64,000 nucleotides of DNA from Winogradskyella flava (GTDB lineage: Bacteria; Bacteroidota; Bacteroidia; Flavobacteriales; Flavobacteriaceae). The notes beneath the pieces were generated by a model, which saw only the letters and a program-made list of their open reading frames with translations, did no database searches and was not told the origin of the DNA. The DNA is taken from positions 186,001 to 250,000 of the forward strand of contig NZ_JACLCP010000003.1 in NCBI RefSeq assembly GCF_014243395.1, in the 5' to 3' direction. Both the position numbers and the translations under genes were made by a program. Below are positions 50,550-58,876 of the stretch, one piece after another. Every line of letters starts with the position of its first letter. The first letter of the stretch is position 1.

Positions 50550-52774
50550 TGATGGCAAAGCAAATCCTAGCACTAATCGTATTGGGTTGTTTTGCTATGA
50601 TCGCAAGGGCCCAAAGTATTAAGGGTATTGTGGTTAATGAACGTAATCAACCGTTAGAAGCAGCATATGTTTATAACCTTAATTCCGAAACACATGCGCA
50701 TTCCTCTGAGAATGGCGTCTTTGTGATTACGGAATCAAAACTAGGAGATTCACTGCGTGTTGGACTTTTGGGTTACAAAACACAAATGATTAAGGTGTTA
50801 TTAAGAGATGATTTGCAAATCGTGCTTCAGGAAAAAGCCTTTCAACTAGATGAAATGGTTATTGAAGAAGAATTAAATACGGTTAGCACCATATCGCGAT
50901 TGGACCTCAATATCACGCCTGTGAATTCTTCGCAAGAAGTATTGCGGAAAGTACCTGGTTTAATTATTGGTCAGCATGCTGGTGGCGGAAAAGCGGAGCA
51001 AATTTTTCTACGAGGCTTCGATGTAGATCATGGTACGGATGTCACTATTGGTGTCGATGGTATGCCAGTAAATATGGTGTCTCATGCCCATGGTCAAGGC
51101 TATAGTGATTTACACTTTGTGATTCCGGAAACCGTGAATAAAATCGATTTTGGTAAAGGCGCTTATTATGCTTCAGAAGGTGATTTCAATACTGCTGGTT
51201 ACGTAAATTTTAAAACCAAAGATTATTTAAAAGAGAGTCAGATTTCTTTTTCTGCAGGTCAATTCAACACGTTGCGAACTGTAGGTTTATTTAATCTATT
51301 AGATAATATCAAAAACCAGAATGCATATGTTGCCATGGAATATATCGCAACAGATGGACCGTTTGATTCGCCTCAGAATTTTAACCGCTTGAATTTGTTT
51401 GGTAAGTATGTCGTTTACACACCAGAAAACGATAAGCTTACGTTGACTGCCTCACACTTTACAAGCCGTTGGGATGCGTCCGGACAAATACCACAACGAG
51501 AAGTGGATAATGGTAACATTGCACGTTTTGGTGCTATCGATGATACTGAAGGTGGTGAAACGGAACGTACTAATTTTAATGTCACTTATGATACGTACAT
51601 TTCTGACGATACGAAGCTAAGCGCCAATGCCTTTTATTCGCATTACGATTTTGAGCTCTATTCTAACTTCACATTCTTTTTGGAAGATCCGGTGAATGGC
51701 GACCAGATTAAGCAGAAGGAAAATCGCCAAATTTTTGGTGCCAATACATTATTAAGTTACACCTCGATTTTAGGTGAGACCGAATTACGCTTAACAACAG
51801 GTTTAGGTCTAAGACACGATATGGTTGATGACGTTGAATTATCAAGAACATTGAATAGAACTGAAACGCTAGAAAATATTCAACTAGGCGATATCAATCA
51901 GACTAATATTGATGCCTTTGTGAATGCTGAATTTGAATTTGGTGATTTTAAAATTGCTCCTGCGTTGCGCTTAGATTATTTTAAGTTTATGTACAACGAT
52001 CAGTTGCAGACCAATTACGAAACACAGTCAAAAACCAAGACGATTTTAAGCCCTAAGTTGAATGTCTTTTACAATGCCGCAGACAACTTACAGCTATATC
52101 TTAAGTCTGGCTTAGGATTTCATTCTAATGATGCTAGAGTAGTGGTAGCTAATGAAGGCGAAGCTATTTTACCGCGTTCTTATGGTGCCGATTTTGGAAG
52201 TGTTTGGAAACCATTTCCTAAGCTGGTAGTGAATTCTGCCTTATGGTATTTGTTCTTAGAACAAGAGTTTGTCTACGTCGGTGATGCTGGTATTGTAGAG
52301 CCAAGTGGTAAAACACGACGCTACGGCGTTGATTTAGGTTTGCGCTATCAGCTGAACGATTGGTTGTTTTTGGATACGGATGCAACCTATACAAATGCAA
52401 GAAGTATAGAAGATCCCGATGGCCAAAACTATATACCATTAGCTCCAGATTTTACATTGACAGGTGGCCTATCAATTAATGATTTCGATGGTTTTTCTGG
52501 AGGATTACGCTTTAGGTATTTAGATGACAGACCAGCCAATGCCGATAATAGCATTGTAGCTGAAGGCTATTTCGTTACCGATTTTAATATTAATTATAAA
52601 CTGAAAAATATAACCTTGGGTTTAGCTGTAGAGAATCTGTTTGATGTGGACTGGAACGAAACCCAATTTGCTACAGAATCGCGCTTACAGAATGAAGCAC
52701 AATCTGTAGAGGAAATTCATTTTACACCAGGAACACCATTTTTTATTAAAGGCAGTATAACCTATAATTTTTAA
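50549..52774 (+). CDS. TonB-dependent receptor
   Basis: 741 residues with a signal peptide (MMAKQILALIVLGCFAMIARAQ). A carboxypeptidase-regulatory-like domain (SIKGIVVNERNQPLEAAYVYN, about 23-43) is followed by the TonB-box region, the plug (NSSQEVLRKVPGLIIGQHAGGGKAEQIFLRGFDVDHGTD, about 127-165) and a beta barrel ending in GSITYNF, whose final phenylalanine is the outer-membrane signal. A histidine-rich part of the plug (MVSHAHGQGYSDLHF) may suggest metal-related substrate, but that is weak. There is no SusD gene, so it is not a typical glycan importer. Coupled to the TPR gene. Confidence 0.93.
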   Translation: MMAKQILALIVLGCFAMIARAQSIKGIVVNERNQPLEAAYVYNLNSETHAHSSENGVFVITESKLGDSLRVGLLGYKTQMIKVLLRDDLQIVLQEKAFQLDEMVIEEELNTVSTISRLDLNITPVNSSQEVLRKVPGLIIGQHAGGGKAEQIFLRGFDVDHGTDVTIGVDGMPVNMVSHAHGQGYSDLHFVIPETVNKIDFGKGAYYASEGDFNTAGYVNFKTKDYLKESQISFSAGQFNTLRTVGLFNLLDNIKNQNAYVAMEYIATDGPFDSPQNFNRLNLFGKYVVYTPENDKLTLTASHFTSRWDASGQIPQREVDNGNIARFGAIDDTEGGETERTNFNVTYDTYISDDTKLSANAFYSHYDFELYSNFTFFLEDPVNGDQIKQKENRQIFGANTLLSYTSILGETELRLTTGLGLRHDMVDDVELSRTLNRTETLENIQLGDINQTNIDAFVNAEFEFGDFKIAPALRLDYFKFMYNDQLQTNYETQSKTKTILSPKLNVFYNAADNLQLYLKSGLGFHSNDARVVVANEGEAILPRSYGADFGSVWKPFPKLVVNSALWYLFLEQEFVYVGDAGIVEPSGKTRRYGVDLGLRYQLNDWLFLDTDATYTNARSIEDPDGQNYIPLAPDFTLTGGLSINDFDGFSGGLRFRYLDDRPANADNSIVAEGYFVTDFNINYKLKNITLGLAVENLFDVDWNETQFATESRLQNEAQSVEEIHFTPGTPFFIKGSITYNF

Positions 52775-52845
52775 AAAGTTAGGGCGTCAGCTCTTAGTTT
52801 GAAGGGAAGCAAATTAAGTTTGGTTGATTGGTTGCTAGCAAGAAA

Positions 52846-52870
52846 GATTAACTGCTGATTACAGTTAATC
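52846..52870. repeat. Perfect 9-bp inverted repeat
   Basis: GATTAACTG and CAGTTAATC around a 7-base loop, 70 bases after the TonB receptor stop; no T tract. Could be an mRNA stabiliser or a protein site. Confidence 0.45.
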
Positions 52871-52916
52871 GGTATCATGAGAATGCGTGATATTTTTTGA
52901 GTTTTTTTGTTAGTTG

Positions 52917-52947
52917 AAACGCCTGCATGAGAGTGTGGGCGTTTTTT
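52917..52947 (+). terminator. Terminator of the DUF4331-TonB series
   Basis: Stem AAACGCC/GGCGTTT with a 14-base loop, running into six T. The rest of the gap to 53086 contains nothing recognised. Confidence 0.7.
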
Positions 52948-53086
52948 AAGGGATTATGATTTATAGCTAAGATAATTATAGTCACTGTATTGTAGTACTA
53001 TTTTTCGCAATAGGTATCCATATCTCTCTTTTGAGTTAAGCGCAAAAATATTATCTATTTTCTGTTGGTTCATTCCAATTTTAATT

Positions 53087-53347
53087 CTATGCTAAATGTC
53101 TTAGCTTTTCTTTAAAAACAATTCTGTCATCTGTACATTTTGCTCTTAACCAATTTAATGGCTTCTCAGAAATTTGAAAATCTGGCAAGTCCTTGATATA
53201 ATCATAATTCAAGACTTTTAAGTCTTTTTTTCTAATTATAACTTCAATAAAATCATTTGGGTCAAGAAAAAAATCTGTGTTCAAATTATACTTTACAGAA
53301 GACTCATCTTCGGTCAGTTTAAAAGCCTTATAATGAAAAGCAGTCAT
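53087..53347 (-). CDS. Small protein of unknown function
   Basis: 86 residues, soluble and rich in aspartate and lysine: MTAFHYKAFKLTEDESSVKYNLNTDFFLDPNDFIEVIIRKKDLKVL ... WLRAKCTDDRIVFKEKLRHL. No family recognised. Alternating charged and hydrophobic residues make a real protein plausible. It stands alone between the terminator at 52.95 kb and the non-coding element at 53361..53519, as accessory genes of this kind often do. Confidence 0.5.
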   Translation of the reverse strand: MTAFHYKAFKLTEDESSVKYNLNTDFFLDPNDFIEVIIRKKDLKVLNYDYIKDLPDFQISEKPLNWLRAKCTDDRIVFKEKLRHLA

Positions 53348-53360
53348 TTTCTTAATGTTT

Positions 53361-53519
53361 TACAACGTGTTTGTGAATGATTTCGTTGTGTGTTTCAGGA
53401 ACTAAATTAGCAAATACAAACCGAATAGGAAATCCGCGAGACACGAGCATAGCGAACTGGCGAAGCAATTCTGATTAGGAATTCAGTCGCAATGAACTAT
53501 GGACATTGTTGGCCTGTCG
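53361..53519. repeat. Structured non-coding element between accessory genes
   Basis: Begins TACAACGTGTTTGTG and ends GACATTGTTGGCCTGTCG. It contains hairpin-forming parts (AATTC tgattag GAATT near 53468..53484) and is richer in GC than the genes around it. It resembles the palindromic elements at 33564, 35066 and 54394, which also stand at edges of accessory genes. Confidence 0.45.
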
Positions 53520-53522
53520 TTT

Positions 53523-54170
53523 TTAAGTAATATAACTTGTTAAGTTCCAAAAAACATGGAAAATTATTGGTGGAATAATAGATTTCGATTTATAAAATAA
53601 AATTCCAGCTATTAGCCCACCAAACAAAGCGATAAATGCATGATGGAAACTGAAATCCATGAACTCAAAAAATAATGAAACGAATGGAATATGAATAAAA
53701 GCAAATAACAAAGATGATATAAATATAGCTTTTATGGGCTTGTACTTTTCCAATAATCTACGAAGCAAATAATTCCGAAAGAATAACTCTTCAGTGAGAG
53801 GTACGAAGATAATCGAAGCTATTATACTCAAGGAAGTTAAACGCTCTAAGGTAAAATTATAATTAAATAATAATTCTTGGTAATATATTATATTCAGAAT
53901 GGATTGAAAGAAAACAAATCCAATTCCAGATACTAGAGCAATAAAATAATATTTGGGTTCTGGTTTATTGTATTTTAATAAATCTGATTGCTTAAGCGAT
54001 ATAAATATCAATACTAAAAAAAATAAAGTAATAATCGAGTTAATAAAATGGGAAGCTTTTATCAAACTAGCACTTTCCATTTCATCAGGAATTAACAGAA
54101 TCCAAATTCCGATTAACTCTAAAAAAAGAATAAATAAAAAGGTATGGAAAATTGCTTTTTGTAGCTTCAT
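53523..54170 (-). CDS. CPBP family intramembrane glutamic endopeptidase
   Basis: About 215 residues from the ATG at 54170; a TTG two codons earlier is the alternative. Six to seven transmembrane helices. The active-site motifs are FVPLTEELFFRNYLLRRL (EExxxR, near 120), LLFAFIHIPF (histidine near 148) and IIPPIIFHVFWNLTS (about 195-209). The family (CAAX protease and bacteriocin-processing, Abi) is found near self-immunity and accessory loci. Single gene between two palindromic elements. Confidence 0.9.
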   Translation of the reverse strand: MKLQKAIFHTFLFILFLELIGIWILLIPDEMESASLIKASHFINSIITLFFLVLIFISLKQSDLLKYNKPEPKYYFIALVSGIGFVFFQSILNIIYYQELLFNYNFTLERLTSLSIIASIIFVPLTEELFFRNYLLRRLLEKYKPIKAIFISSLLFAFIHIPFVSLFFEFMDFSFHHAFIALFGGLIAGILFYKSKSIIPPIIFHVFWNLTSYIT

Positions 54171-54393
54171 TTTCAAATGTTCGCCGCAGGCGTATTCGAC
54201 ATCATCGGTTTTGTGTATGAAACGTAGCGTGTAAAAAGACGCTATTCTTTCGGATTAACACAGAGCCGAATTTTTAAATTTTGTTAATTATCTTTTCTCC
54301 TTTTAAATATACCAAATTTAAAAGTTTGGCTACTTGGCAAATACACACAGACCATCCGATTAAGTACTTTTTGCCCTATTTTTTTTATACGTT

Positions 54394-54403
54394 GTTGTGC
54401 GTA
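54394..54403 (+). repeat. Inverted repeat, left end (GTTGTGCGTA)
   Basis: GTTGTGCGTA on the plus strand, directly before the stop codon (on the minus strand) of the gene at 54405..55385. Its exact complement is at 57929..57938, so the two point inwards and bracket 3.5 kb with three genes. Between 54171 and 54393 there is no gene, only hairpins such as AGCGT/ACGCT near 54226..54243. Confidence 0.5.
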
Positions 54404-54404
54404 G

Positions 54405-55385
54405 TTATTTTTCTGTTTGCTTATTTATCCAATCCATTAATTCATCTTTATTTATTTCATTCCAAGTTGTCTGTGTATTCCGATTTTCGGATGGATTATA
54501 TTCTGGTTGTAAAACAATTAATTCTGTATTTTCATTTCCAGCAAGTTCTAATTCAGCTAAAAACCCAACTATGTCAGTCGTATTGTTTTCATATAATGTT
54601 CTGTAGTACTTTTTTAGTCTGTATTTTATTTTAGGCTCTACATAAGCTCTAACAGCATAATTTTTGTAAAACTTAACATTTTCATTATTTCCATCAGAGT
54701 AGCTATAAGTAGAGAAATTGTGGTAATTATCTTGAGCAGTTTTGGGCGTACCTTTTAAATAAGTTTCCAACATAAAATTCATAAATATTGGCTCCCAAAG
54801 ATCAAATCGATTGATTTTTATATCTCGTTTGTGTTGATGCCATTTTCTTGCCCAATCTAATGTGAAATCACATATAACAACTCCTTTTATGTTAATCTGA
54901 AAATCATAATCTCTTTTTTTGATAAATTCAATATATTTCATCGCTCTGTGTCCTACTAAACTTGTTCCTAAAAAAAAAATATTTTCATTAGGTAAATTAT
55001 GTTTATTAAATACCTCTTGAATTAAATTATGAGTATAATTCACAGATGATTTAGAAAAGTAAAAGTCTAAAGGGATTTCAGTTGAAATTGACAATACCGC
55101 GAAGTCATTTTCAGATGCTTGATTATACATCTGCTTTGAGCTCTTATTCTTTTTATCATACTTTGAATCTTCGAGAAAAACAAGCACACCTTTTATGTTC
55201 TTATTTTCAGGAAGCATTAAGGTATATCCTTTTTGAATAAACGGCAAAAAGTCATTTTCTCCTGTTCCAATTCTTAAACTGTCATTTTTTAAAGGCTTGT
55301 AATGTTCAACTATCTTTTGTGAAAGGGACTTGTTACTAAATATAATCAGGAAGAGTAAAAAGAATAACTTATGAGGTGTTTTCAT
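54405..55385 (-). CDS. Secreted alpha/beta-hydrolase-like protein, unknown function
   Basis: About 326 residues from the ATG at 55385 (signal peptide MKTPHKLFFLLFLIIFSNKSLSQ); a GTG two codons earlier is in frame. The part LMLPENKNIKGVLVFLEDSKYD (about 52-73), NIFFLGTSLVGHRAMKYIEFI (about 133-153) and INIKGVVICDFTLDW resembles an alpha/beta hydrolase with GTSLVG as nucleophile elbow, though it has one residue more than the normal GxSxG. Catalytic acid and histidine are not certain. Third gene in order of a minus-strand series with the serine hydrolase (30-base gap). Confidence 0.6.
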   Translation of the reverse strand: MKTPHKLFFLLFLIIFSNKSLSQKIVEHYKPLKNDSLRIGTGENDFLPFIQKGYTLMLPENKNIKGVLVFLEDSKYDKKNKSSKQMYNQASENDFAVLSISTEIPLDFYFSKSSVNYTHNLIQEVFNKHNLPNENIFFLGTSLVGHRAMKYIEFIKKRDYDFQINIKGVVICDFTLDWARKWHQHKRDIKINRFDLWEPIFMNFMLETYLKGTPKTAQDNYHNFSTYSYSDGNNENVKFYKNYAVRAYVEPKIKYRLKKYYRTLYENNTTDIVGFLAELELAGNENTELIVLQPEYNPSENRNTQTTWNEINKDELMDWINKQTEK

Positions 55386-55415
55386 TATCACTTGTTTTAA
55401 TTCAGATAAAAATAA

Positions 55416-56591
55416 TTATTTAAGTTCGTTATAAATATTATGCATCAAATCATTTAGTTTTTGATTTATACGAATTGAAGATTCATTGGTTATAATTGAT
55501 ATTCCTATTTTCTTTTCAGGAAAAATAGCTAAAACATTTTTTGCTCTTGAGATTCCGCCATCGTGTCTAAAATGCAAATCGTAATTTTGGTCTTCTATAC
55601 TCCACCAAAAATAACATATCCAATAATCAGGACCAGCTTCGAATATTTTTTTATGAGATTCCTTAACAATAGCATTGTTTTTAAACTGATAACTAATATA
55701 CTTTAGTATATCTGATGTTGTCGACTTTAAAGCTCCTTCTGCTCCCCAAAGTGTATTGGCTAATTTAGTTTTAGGCATTGGTTTTCCTAATAAATAACCA
55801 TTTGCCAGTCTAGGTTGTTTGTTTTTAGGAACATTGAAATAAGTATCTTCCATTTGTGCCTCTGAAACTATTTCATTCATTATTAATTTTTGAAAGGGTT
55901 TTTTATAGACTTTTTCTAAAATATATCCCATTAAATTTGTTCCTGCATTTGAATAGTTAAATATAGTTCCAGGTTTTTCTGTTAAATTAATTTTGGAAAG
56001 GCTTTCAAAAAATACTGCTTTTGTTTTTTTGTTTTCGTGAGCAACAACTATTTTATTAAATCCTATTTCATCTGAATTTTGATTTATTTCAGTGCCCAGA
56101 GTTATTACATCTCCTGGTAATCCACTAGTATGAGTTAATAAATGTTTAATTTTAATAGGTTCTCCTTTATATTCTAAATTACGATACGGTTTTGATAAAT
56201 AGTTTCTTATATCATCTTCTAAAGTCAGTTTTCCTTCTAAAACAGCTTTTGCTGCTAATGTACCAGTAAACGTTTTCGTAACTGAAGCAATTTCATATAT
56301 GGTTTTATTTGTAGGAATATCTCCTTTTCCTTTTGTTAATTCTCCATAATTGAATGCAAAAGAAACATTGTTTATGTAAAGACCAATTGATAAAGAATTT
56401 ATTAAAGAATCTTTTAAAATTTCTTTAGCATTTTTATCTATGATTTGCTTTATTTCTTTACCGATTGCATCATTGTAGATTTCAACAGATGTATTACTGT
56501 GTACTATTACCTTATTTGATTTTCTATTTTGAGATTTACAACTTGAGTAGATAAGAAATAGCACTAACGCTTTTGTAAAAATATTTTTCAT
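55416..56591 (-). CDS. Serine hydrolase (beta-lactamase/PBP fold)
   Basis: 391 residues; the N-terminus (MKNIFTKALVLFLIYSSC) is a lipoprotein signal with cysteine at 18. The motif set is complete: SxxK in YEIASVTKTFTGTLA (about 102), YxN in FNYSNAGTNLMGYIL (about 212) and HDGG in LHFRHDGGISRAKNVL (about 335). No penicillinase context is present; probably an esterase or D-peptidase. Between the alpha/beta-hydrolase-like gene and the AraC gene on the same strand. Confidence 0.88.
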   Translation of the reverse strand: MKNIFTKALVLFLIYSSCKSQNRKSNKVIVHSNTSVEIYNDAIGKEIKQIIDKNAKEILKDSLINSLSIGLYINNVSFAFNYGELTKGKGDIPTNKTIYEIASVTKTFTGTLAAKAVLEGKLTLEDDIRNYLSKPYRNLEYKGEPIKIKHLLTHTSGLPGDVITLGTEINQNSDEIGFNKIVVAHENKKTKAVFFESLSKINLTEKPGTIFNYSNAGTNLMGYILEKVYKKPFQKLIMNEIVSEAQMEDTYFNVPKNKQPRLANGYLLGKPMPKTKLANTLWGAEGALKSTTSDILKYISYQFKNNAIVKESHKKIFEAGPDYWICYFWWSIEDQNYDLHFRHDGGISRAKNVLAIFPEKKIGISIITNESSIRINQKLNDLMHNIYNELK

Positions 56592-56671
56592 TCTATTAAA
56601 TAATTTTGAATTTTTACAAATGAAGACAACTTATGATCAAATATAGTTCGATTACATAAAGTCGAACCCTT

Positions 56672-57814
56672 TTATGTTAAGCTATTATGTGTTTTTCTAT
56701 ATTCTGATGGTGTTACACCTGTTTGTTTTTTAAACGCTGTATAAAAGGAAGATTTAGAATTAAATCCTACTTCATACATAATTTGTTGTATAGTTAACTG
56801 ATTGTTTTTTGGGTTTAAAAGAATGTTTTGTGCTTTTTGTATTCTAAATTGATTTATAAAATCGAAAAAATGTTGATTCAAATTATGATTAATCATAATT
56901 GATACATCACGATTTGGCAATTCTATTTTATCCGCAAGTTTTTGTAGTGTTAAAGTAGCATCAAGGTAGGGCTCTTCGGTTTCCATAAATTCTAACAATC
57001 TACTAATATCTTCTCTGCTATCTTTTTCTGACTTATTAGTTATACTGTCTTCTATTAATATTTTTTTTGCTAATGTATGTTCTGAATTAATATTTCTAAA
57101 AAGGTCTGGATAATACATGCTTTTTAAAACTATCCAAGTTAAAAAAACTAGTAATGTCAATGTGAGAATTACTCTTAAAATATTTAAAATTTCAACATTC
57201 GTTCCGAAAAATTTATAGGTTTGTTTAAAAAATGAAAAGCAAAAAATAATGCTTAATAAAATAAGTAATTGATAAAGCCATTTGTAGTTAAAAGCAGACT
57301 TATTTGAATAATTCTCTAACAATAATTGTTTGTATTTTCTTAATTCTAAAAACATCGCAGTTAAATAAAAAAAAGCGATAAACAACCCGAAAATTATGGA
57401 TAACTTTCCTTCTATGGTGTTGTTCAAATTTTCAAGTAAAAAGTTTCTTGTGTTTATATTTGCAAAATAGAATCTTGGTGAAAAGATTAGTATTTGAACT
57501 ATAAATGGGAGTAAATGCAATAGATGATTAGGCTTTAACTTGAAATCTGAATATATAGAAGATATTATGTATAAAAATAACAAAGGGCTTGTGAAAAAAG
57601 CAATATGGTCGCGAAGCATTTCTAAAATAGATGGTAAAGTAATATATTTAGAATAAAAGAAAACACTAATATGAATTGCAAAAATTAAAAAATAAACACC
57701 TAAAAATCTATTCGCTTTTTTGCTATTTGTTTTAACTGTTAAAACAAATAATGCTAACAAAAGAGAAATGAATAATATAAATATTGTTGTTATTCCTAAA
57801 ACTGAAAAATCCAT
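56672..57814 (-). CDS. AraC family regulator with N-terminal seven-helix membrane domain
   Basis: 380 residues. Seven transmembrane helices (about 5-235) precede a cytoplasmic DNA-binding domain: LTLQKLADKIELPNRDVSIMINHNLNQHFFDFINQFRIQKAQ (about 286-327) and LTIQQIMYEVGFNSKSSFYTAFKKQTGVTPSEYRK (about 341-375). This is the membrane-AraC layout frequent in Bacteroidota. First gene of a three-gene minus-strand series bracketed by the GTTGTGCGTA inverted repeats, and the likely regulator of the two hydrolase genes. Confidence 0.92.
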   Translation of the reverse strand: MDFSVLGITTIFILFISLLLALFVLTVKTNSKKANRFLGVYFLIFAIHISVFFYSKYITLPSILEMLRDHIAFFTSPLLFLYIISSIYSDFKLKPNHLLHLLPFIVQILIFSPRFYFANINTRNFLLENLNNTIEGKLSIIFGLFIAFFYLTAMFLELRKYKQLLLENYSNKSAFNYKWLYQLLILLSIIFCFSFFKQTYKFFGTNVEILNILRVILTLTLLVFLTWIVLKSMYYPDLFRNINSEHTLAKKILIEDSITNKSEKDSREDISRLLEFMETEEPYLDATLTLQKLADKIELPNRDVSIMINHNLNQHFFDFINQFRIQKAQNILLNPKNNQLTIQQIMYEVGFNSKSSFYTAFKKQTGVTPSEYRKTHNSLT

Positions 57815-57928
57815 TTAAATGTATATGCGTAAATATAATTTAATAATATAGAACAGTAAGTTTTTCAGTTTGAAAGGAAGAGCAAGTTTTATTCATAATA
57901 TTGAATGAAGTCAGATGTTCGTTTAAAT

Positions 57929-57938
57929 TACGCACAAC
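57929..57938 (-). repeat. Inverted repeat, right end (GTTGTGCGTA on the minus strand)
   Basis: Exact complement of the site at 54394..54403. The 266-base gap 57815..58080 contains no gene; it has this repeat, a CGTC/GACG hairpin near 57960..57975 and the palindrome at 58051..58066. Confidence 0.5.
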
Positions 57939-58050
57939 TTGTTATATCAAAACAGATAGCGTCGTTTAAAGGACGATACGTCGGGATAACAACTCGTTTT
58001 AGTTGCATTTTTCAATTACCAAAAATATGTAAAAGCGCCTGGCGATACTA

Positions 58051-58066
58051 TACGTAACATTACGTA
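58051..58066. repeat. TACGTAA-CA-TTACGTA palindrome
   Basis: A 7-bp perfect inverted repeat around two bases followed by a run of T on the plus strand, 15 bases past the anti-sigma stop. Nearly identical to 36732..36747. Each copy lies where a conserved minus-strand gene meets accessory DNA. Confidence 0.6.
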
Positions 58067-58080
58067 TTTTTTGTGGAATT

Positions 58081-58875
58081 TTAAGGTGCAGAAGCCACAA
58101 CACCAAGCGTATACAATTGTTCCATAGTTGGGCTTTCACTACCACCTTCAGGTTCTAGAGTAATACCAAATGCTTGGCTCTCATTGGCGTTCGCAATGGC
58201 AAAGATTTTATTATCGTCGGTATTAAAGTCGTCTATAGTGCCTAAACTGGTTGGTGTTAATGGATTTAGGGTCAACGACCAGACTTGCCATACTTTACCT
58301 TCTGGTGCGTTTGGTAAACCTTCACCATCTAAGTAAATGGTATTGTCGGCTTTGTTCCAGTAGACTTTAGCATATGAAGCTGCATAATCGCCTTGGCCGC
58401 CTAATGGCACCGCAATAATATTCTTATCGCGTATGGCATCGAGCAAATTTTTAGTAGCCGCTAAATTATCTCTGGCGTCTTCGATTTGTATTTCGAGATA
58501 TTGCTTCTCTATAGAGACAGATTGCAACTCTTCCTCAACTTGGGATTTATTATTTAAGGTCCATAGTAAGCCAACAGCAAGTAGGATAGAAGCGGCCCAA
58601 CCTGTATAAGCTATCCAGCCACGTTTCTTAGGTTTTAAATCCACCACTTTAGCGTCGCTATCTCCCAATTGGTCTTTAATGATGTTAAAGCCGACCGTTT
58701 TTGGTGAAGCTGCAGCCGTCAATTTTATCACAGCGGCTTCAATCTCTAACACTTCTTGCTTTATTTCAGGATGTTGTTGCATCAACTCATAAACCTCCTG
58801 ATTCTCTTTTTCAGACAATTGGCCAGCCACGTACAGCTCTAAAATACCAGATGCTATGTATGCTTTTATATCCAT
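58081..58875 (-). CDS. Anti-sigma factor (RskA-type, C-terminal domain)
   Basis: 264 residues. An N-terminal anti-sigma domain (MDIKAYIASGILELYVAGQLSEKENQEVYELMQQHPEIKQEVLEIEAAV) without the zinc-binding HxxxCxxC lies before one transmembrane helix (about 89-107, YTGWAASILLAVGLLWTLN), a coiled coil (about 115-150) and an RskA-like domain (YWNKADNTIYLDGEGLPNAPEGKVWQVWSLTLNPLTPTSLGTI). It sits one base after the stop of the sigma factor gene, so it is the cognate regulator holding that factor at the membrane. Confidence 0.9.
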   Translation of the reverse strand: MDIKAYIASGILELYVAGQLSEKENQEVYELMQQHPEIKQEVLEIEAAVIKLTAAASPKTVGFNIIKDQLGDSDAKVVDLKPKKRGWIAYTGWAASILLAVGLLWTLNNKSQVEEELQSVSIEKQYLEIQIEDARDNLAATKNLLDAIRDKNIIAVPLGGQGDYAASYAKVYWNKADNTIYLDGEGLPNAPEGKVWQVWSLTLNPLTPTSLGTIDDFNTDDNKIFAIANANESQAFGITLEPEGGSESPTMEQLYTLGVVASAP

Positions 58876-58876
58876 A

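Noticed and set aside
54281-54634. Plus-strand ORF of 117 residues
   Set aside because: It overlaps the 3' end of the hydrolase-like gene on the other strand, reads as low-complexity aromatic sequence, and spans the inverted repeat at 54394. Taken as chance.
55416-56591. Beta-lactamase resistance gene
   Set aside because: The SxxK, YxN and HxG motifs are shared by many esterases and D-peptidases; the membrane AraC neighbour and lipoprotein anchor do not point to antibiotic resistance.
53087-57938. Complete transposon or integrative element
   Set aside because: No transposase, integrase or relaxase and no target-site duplication could be seen; only short inverted repeats support mobility.
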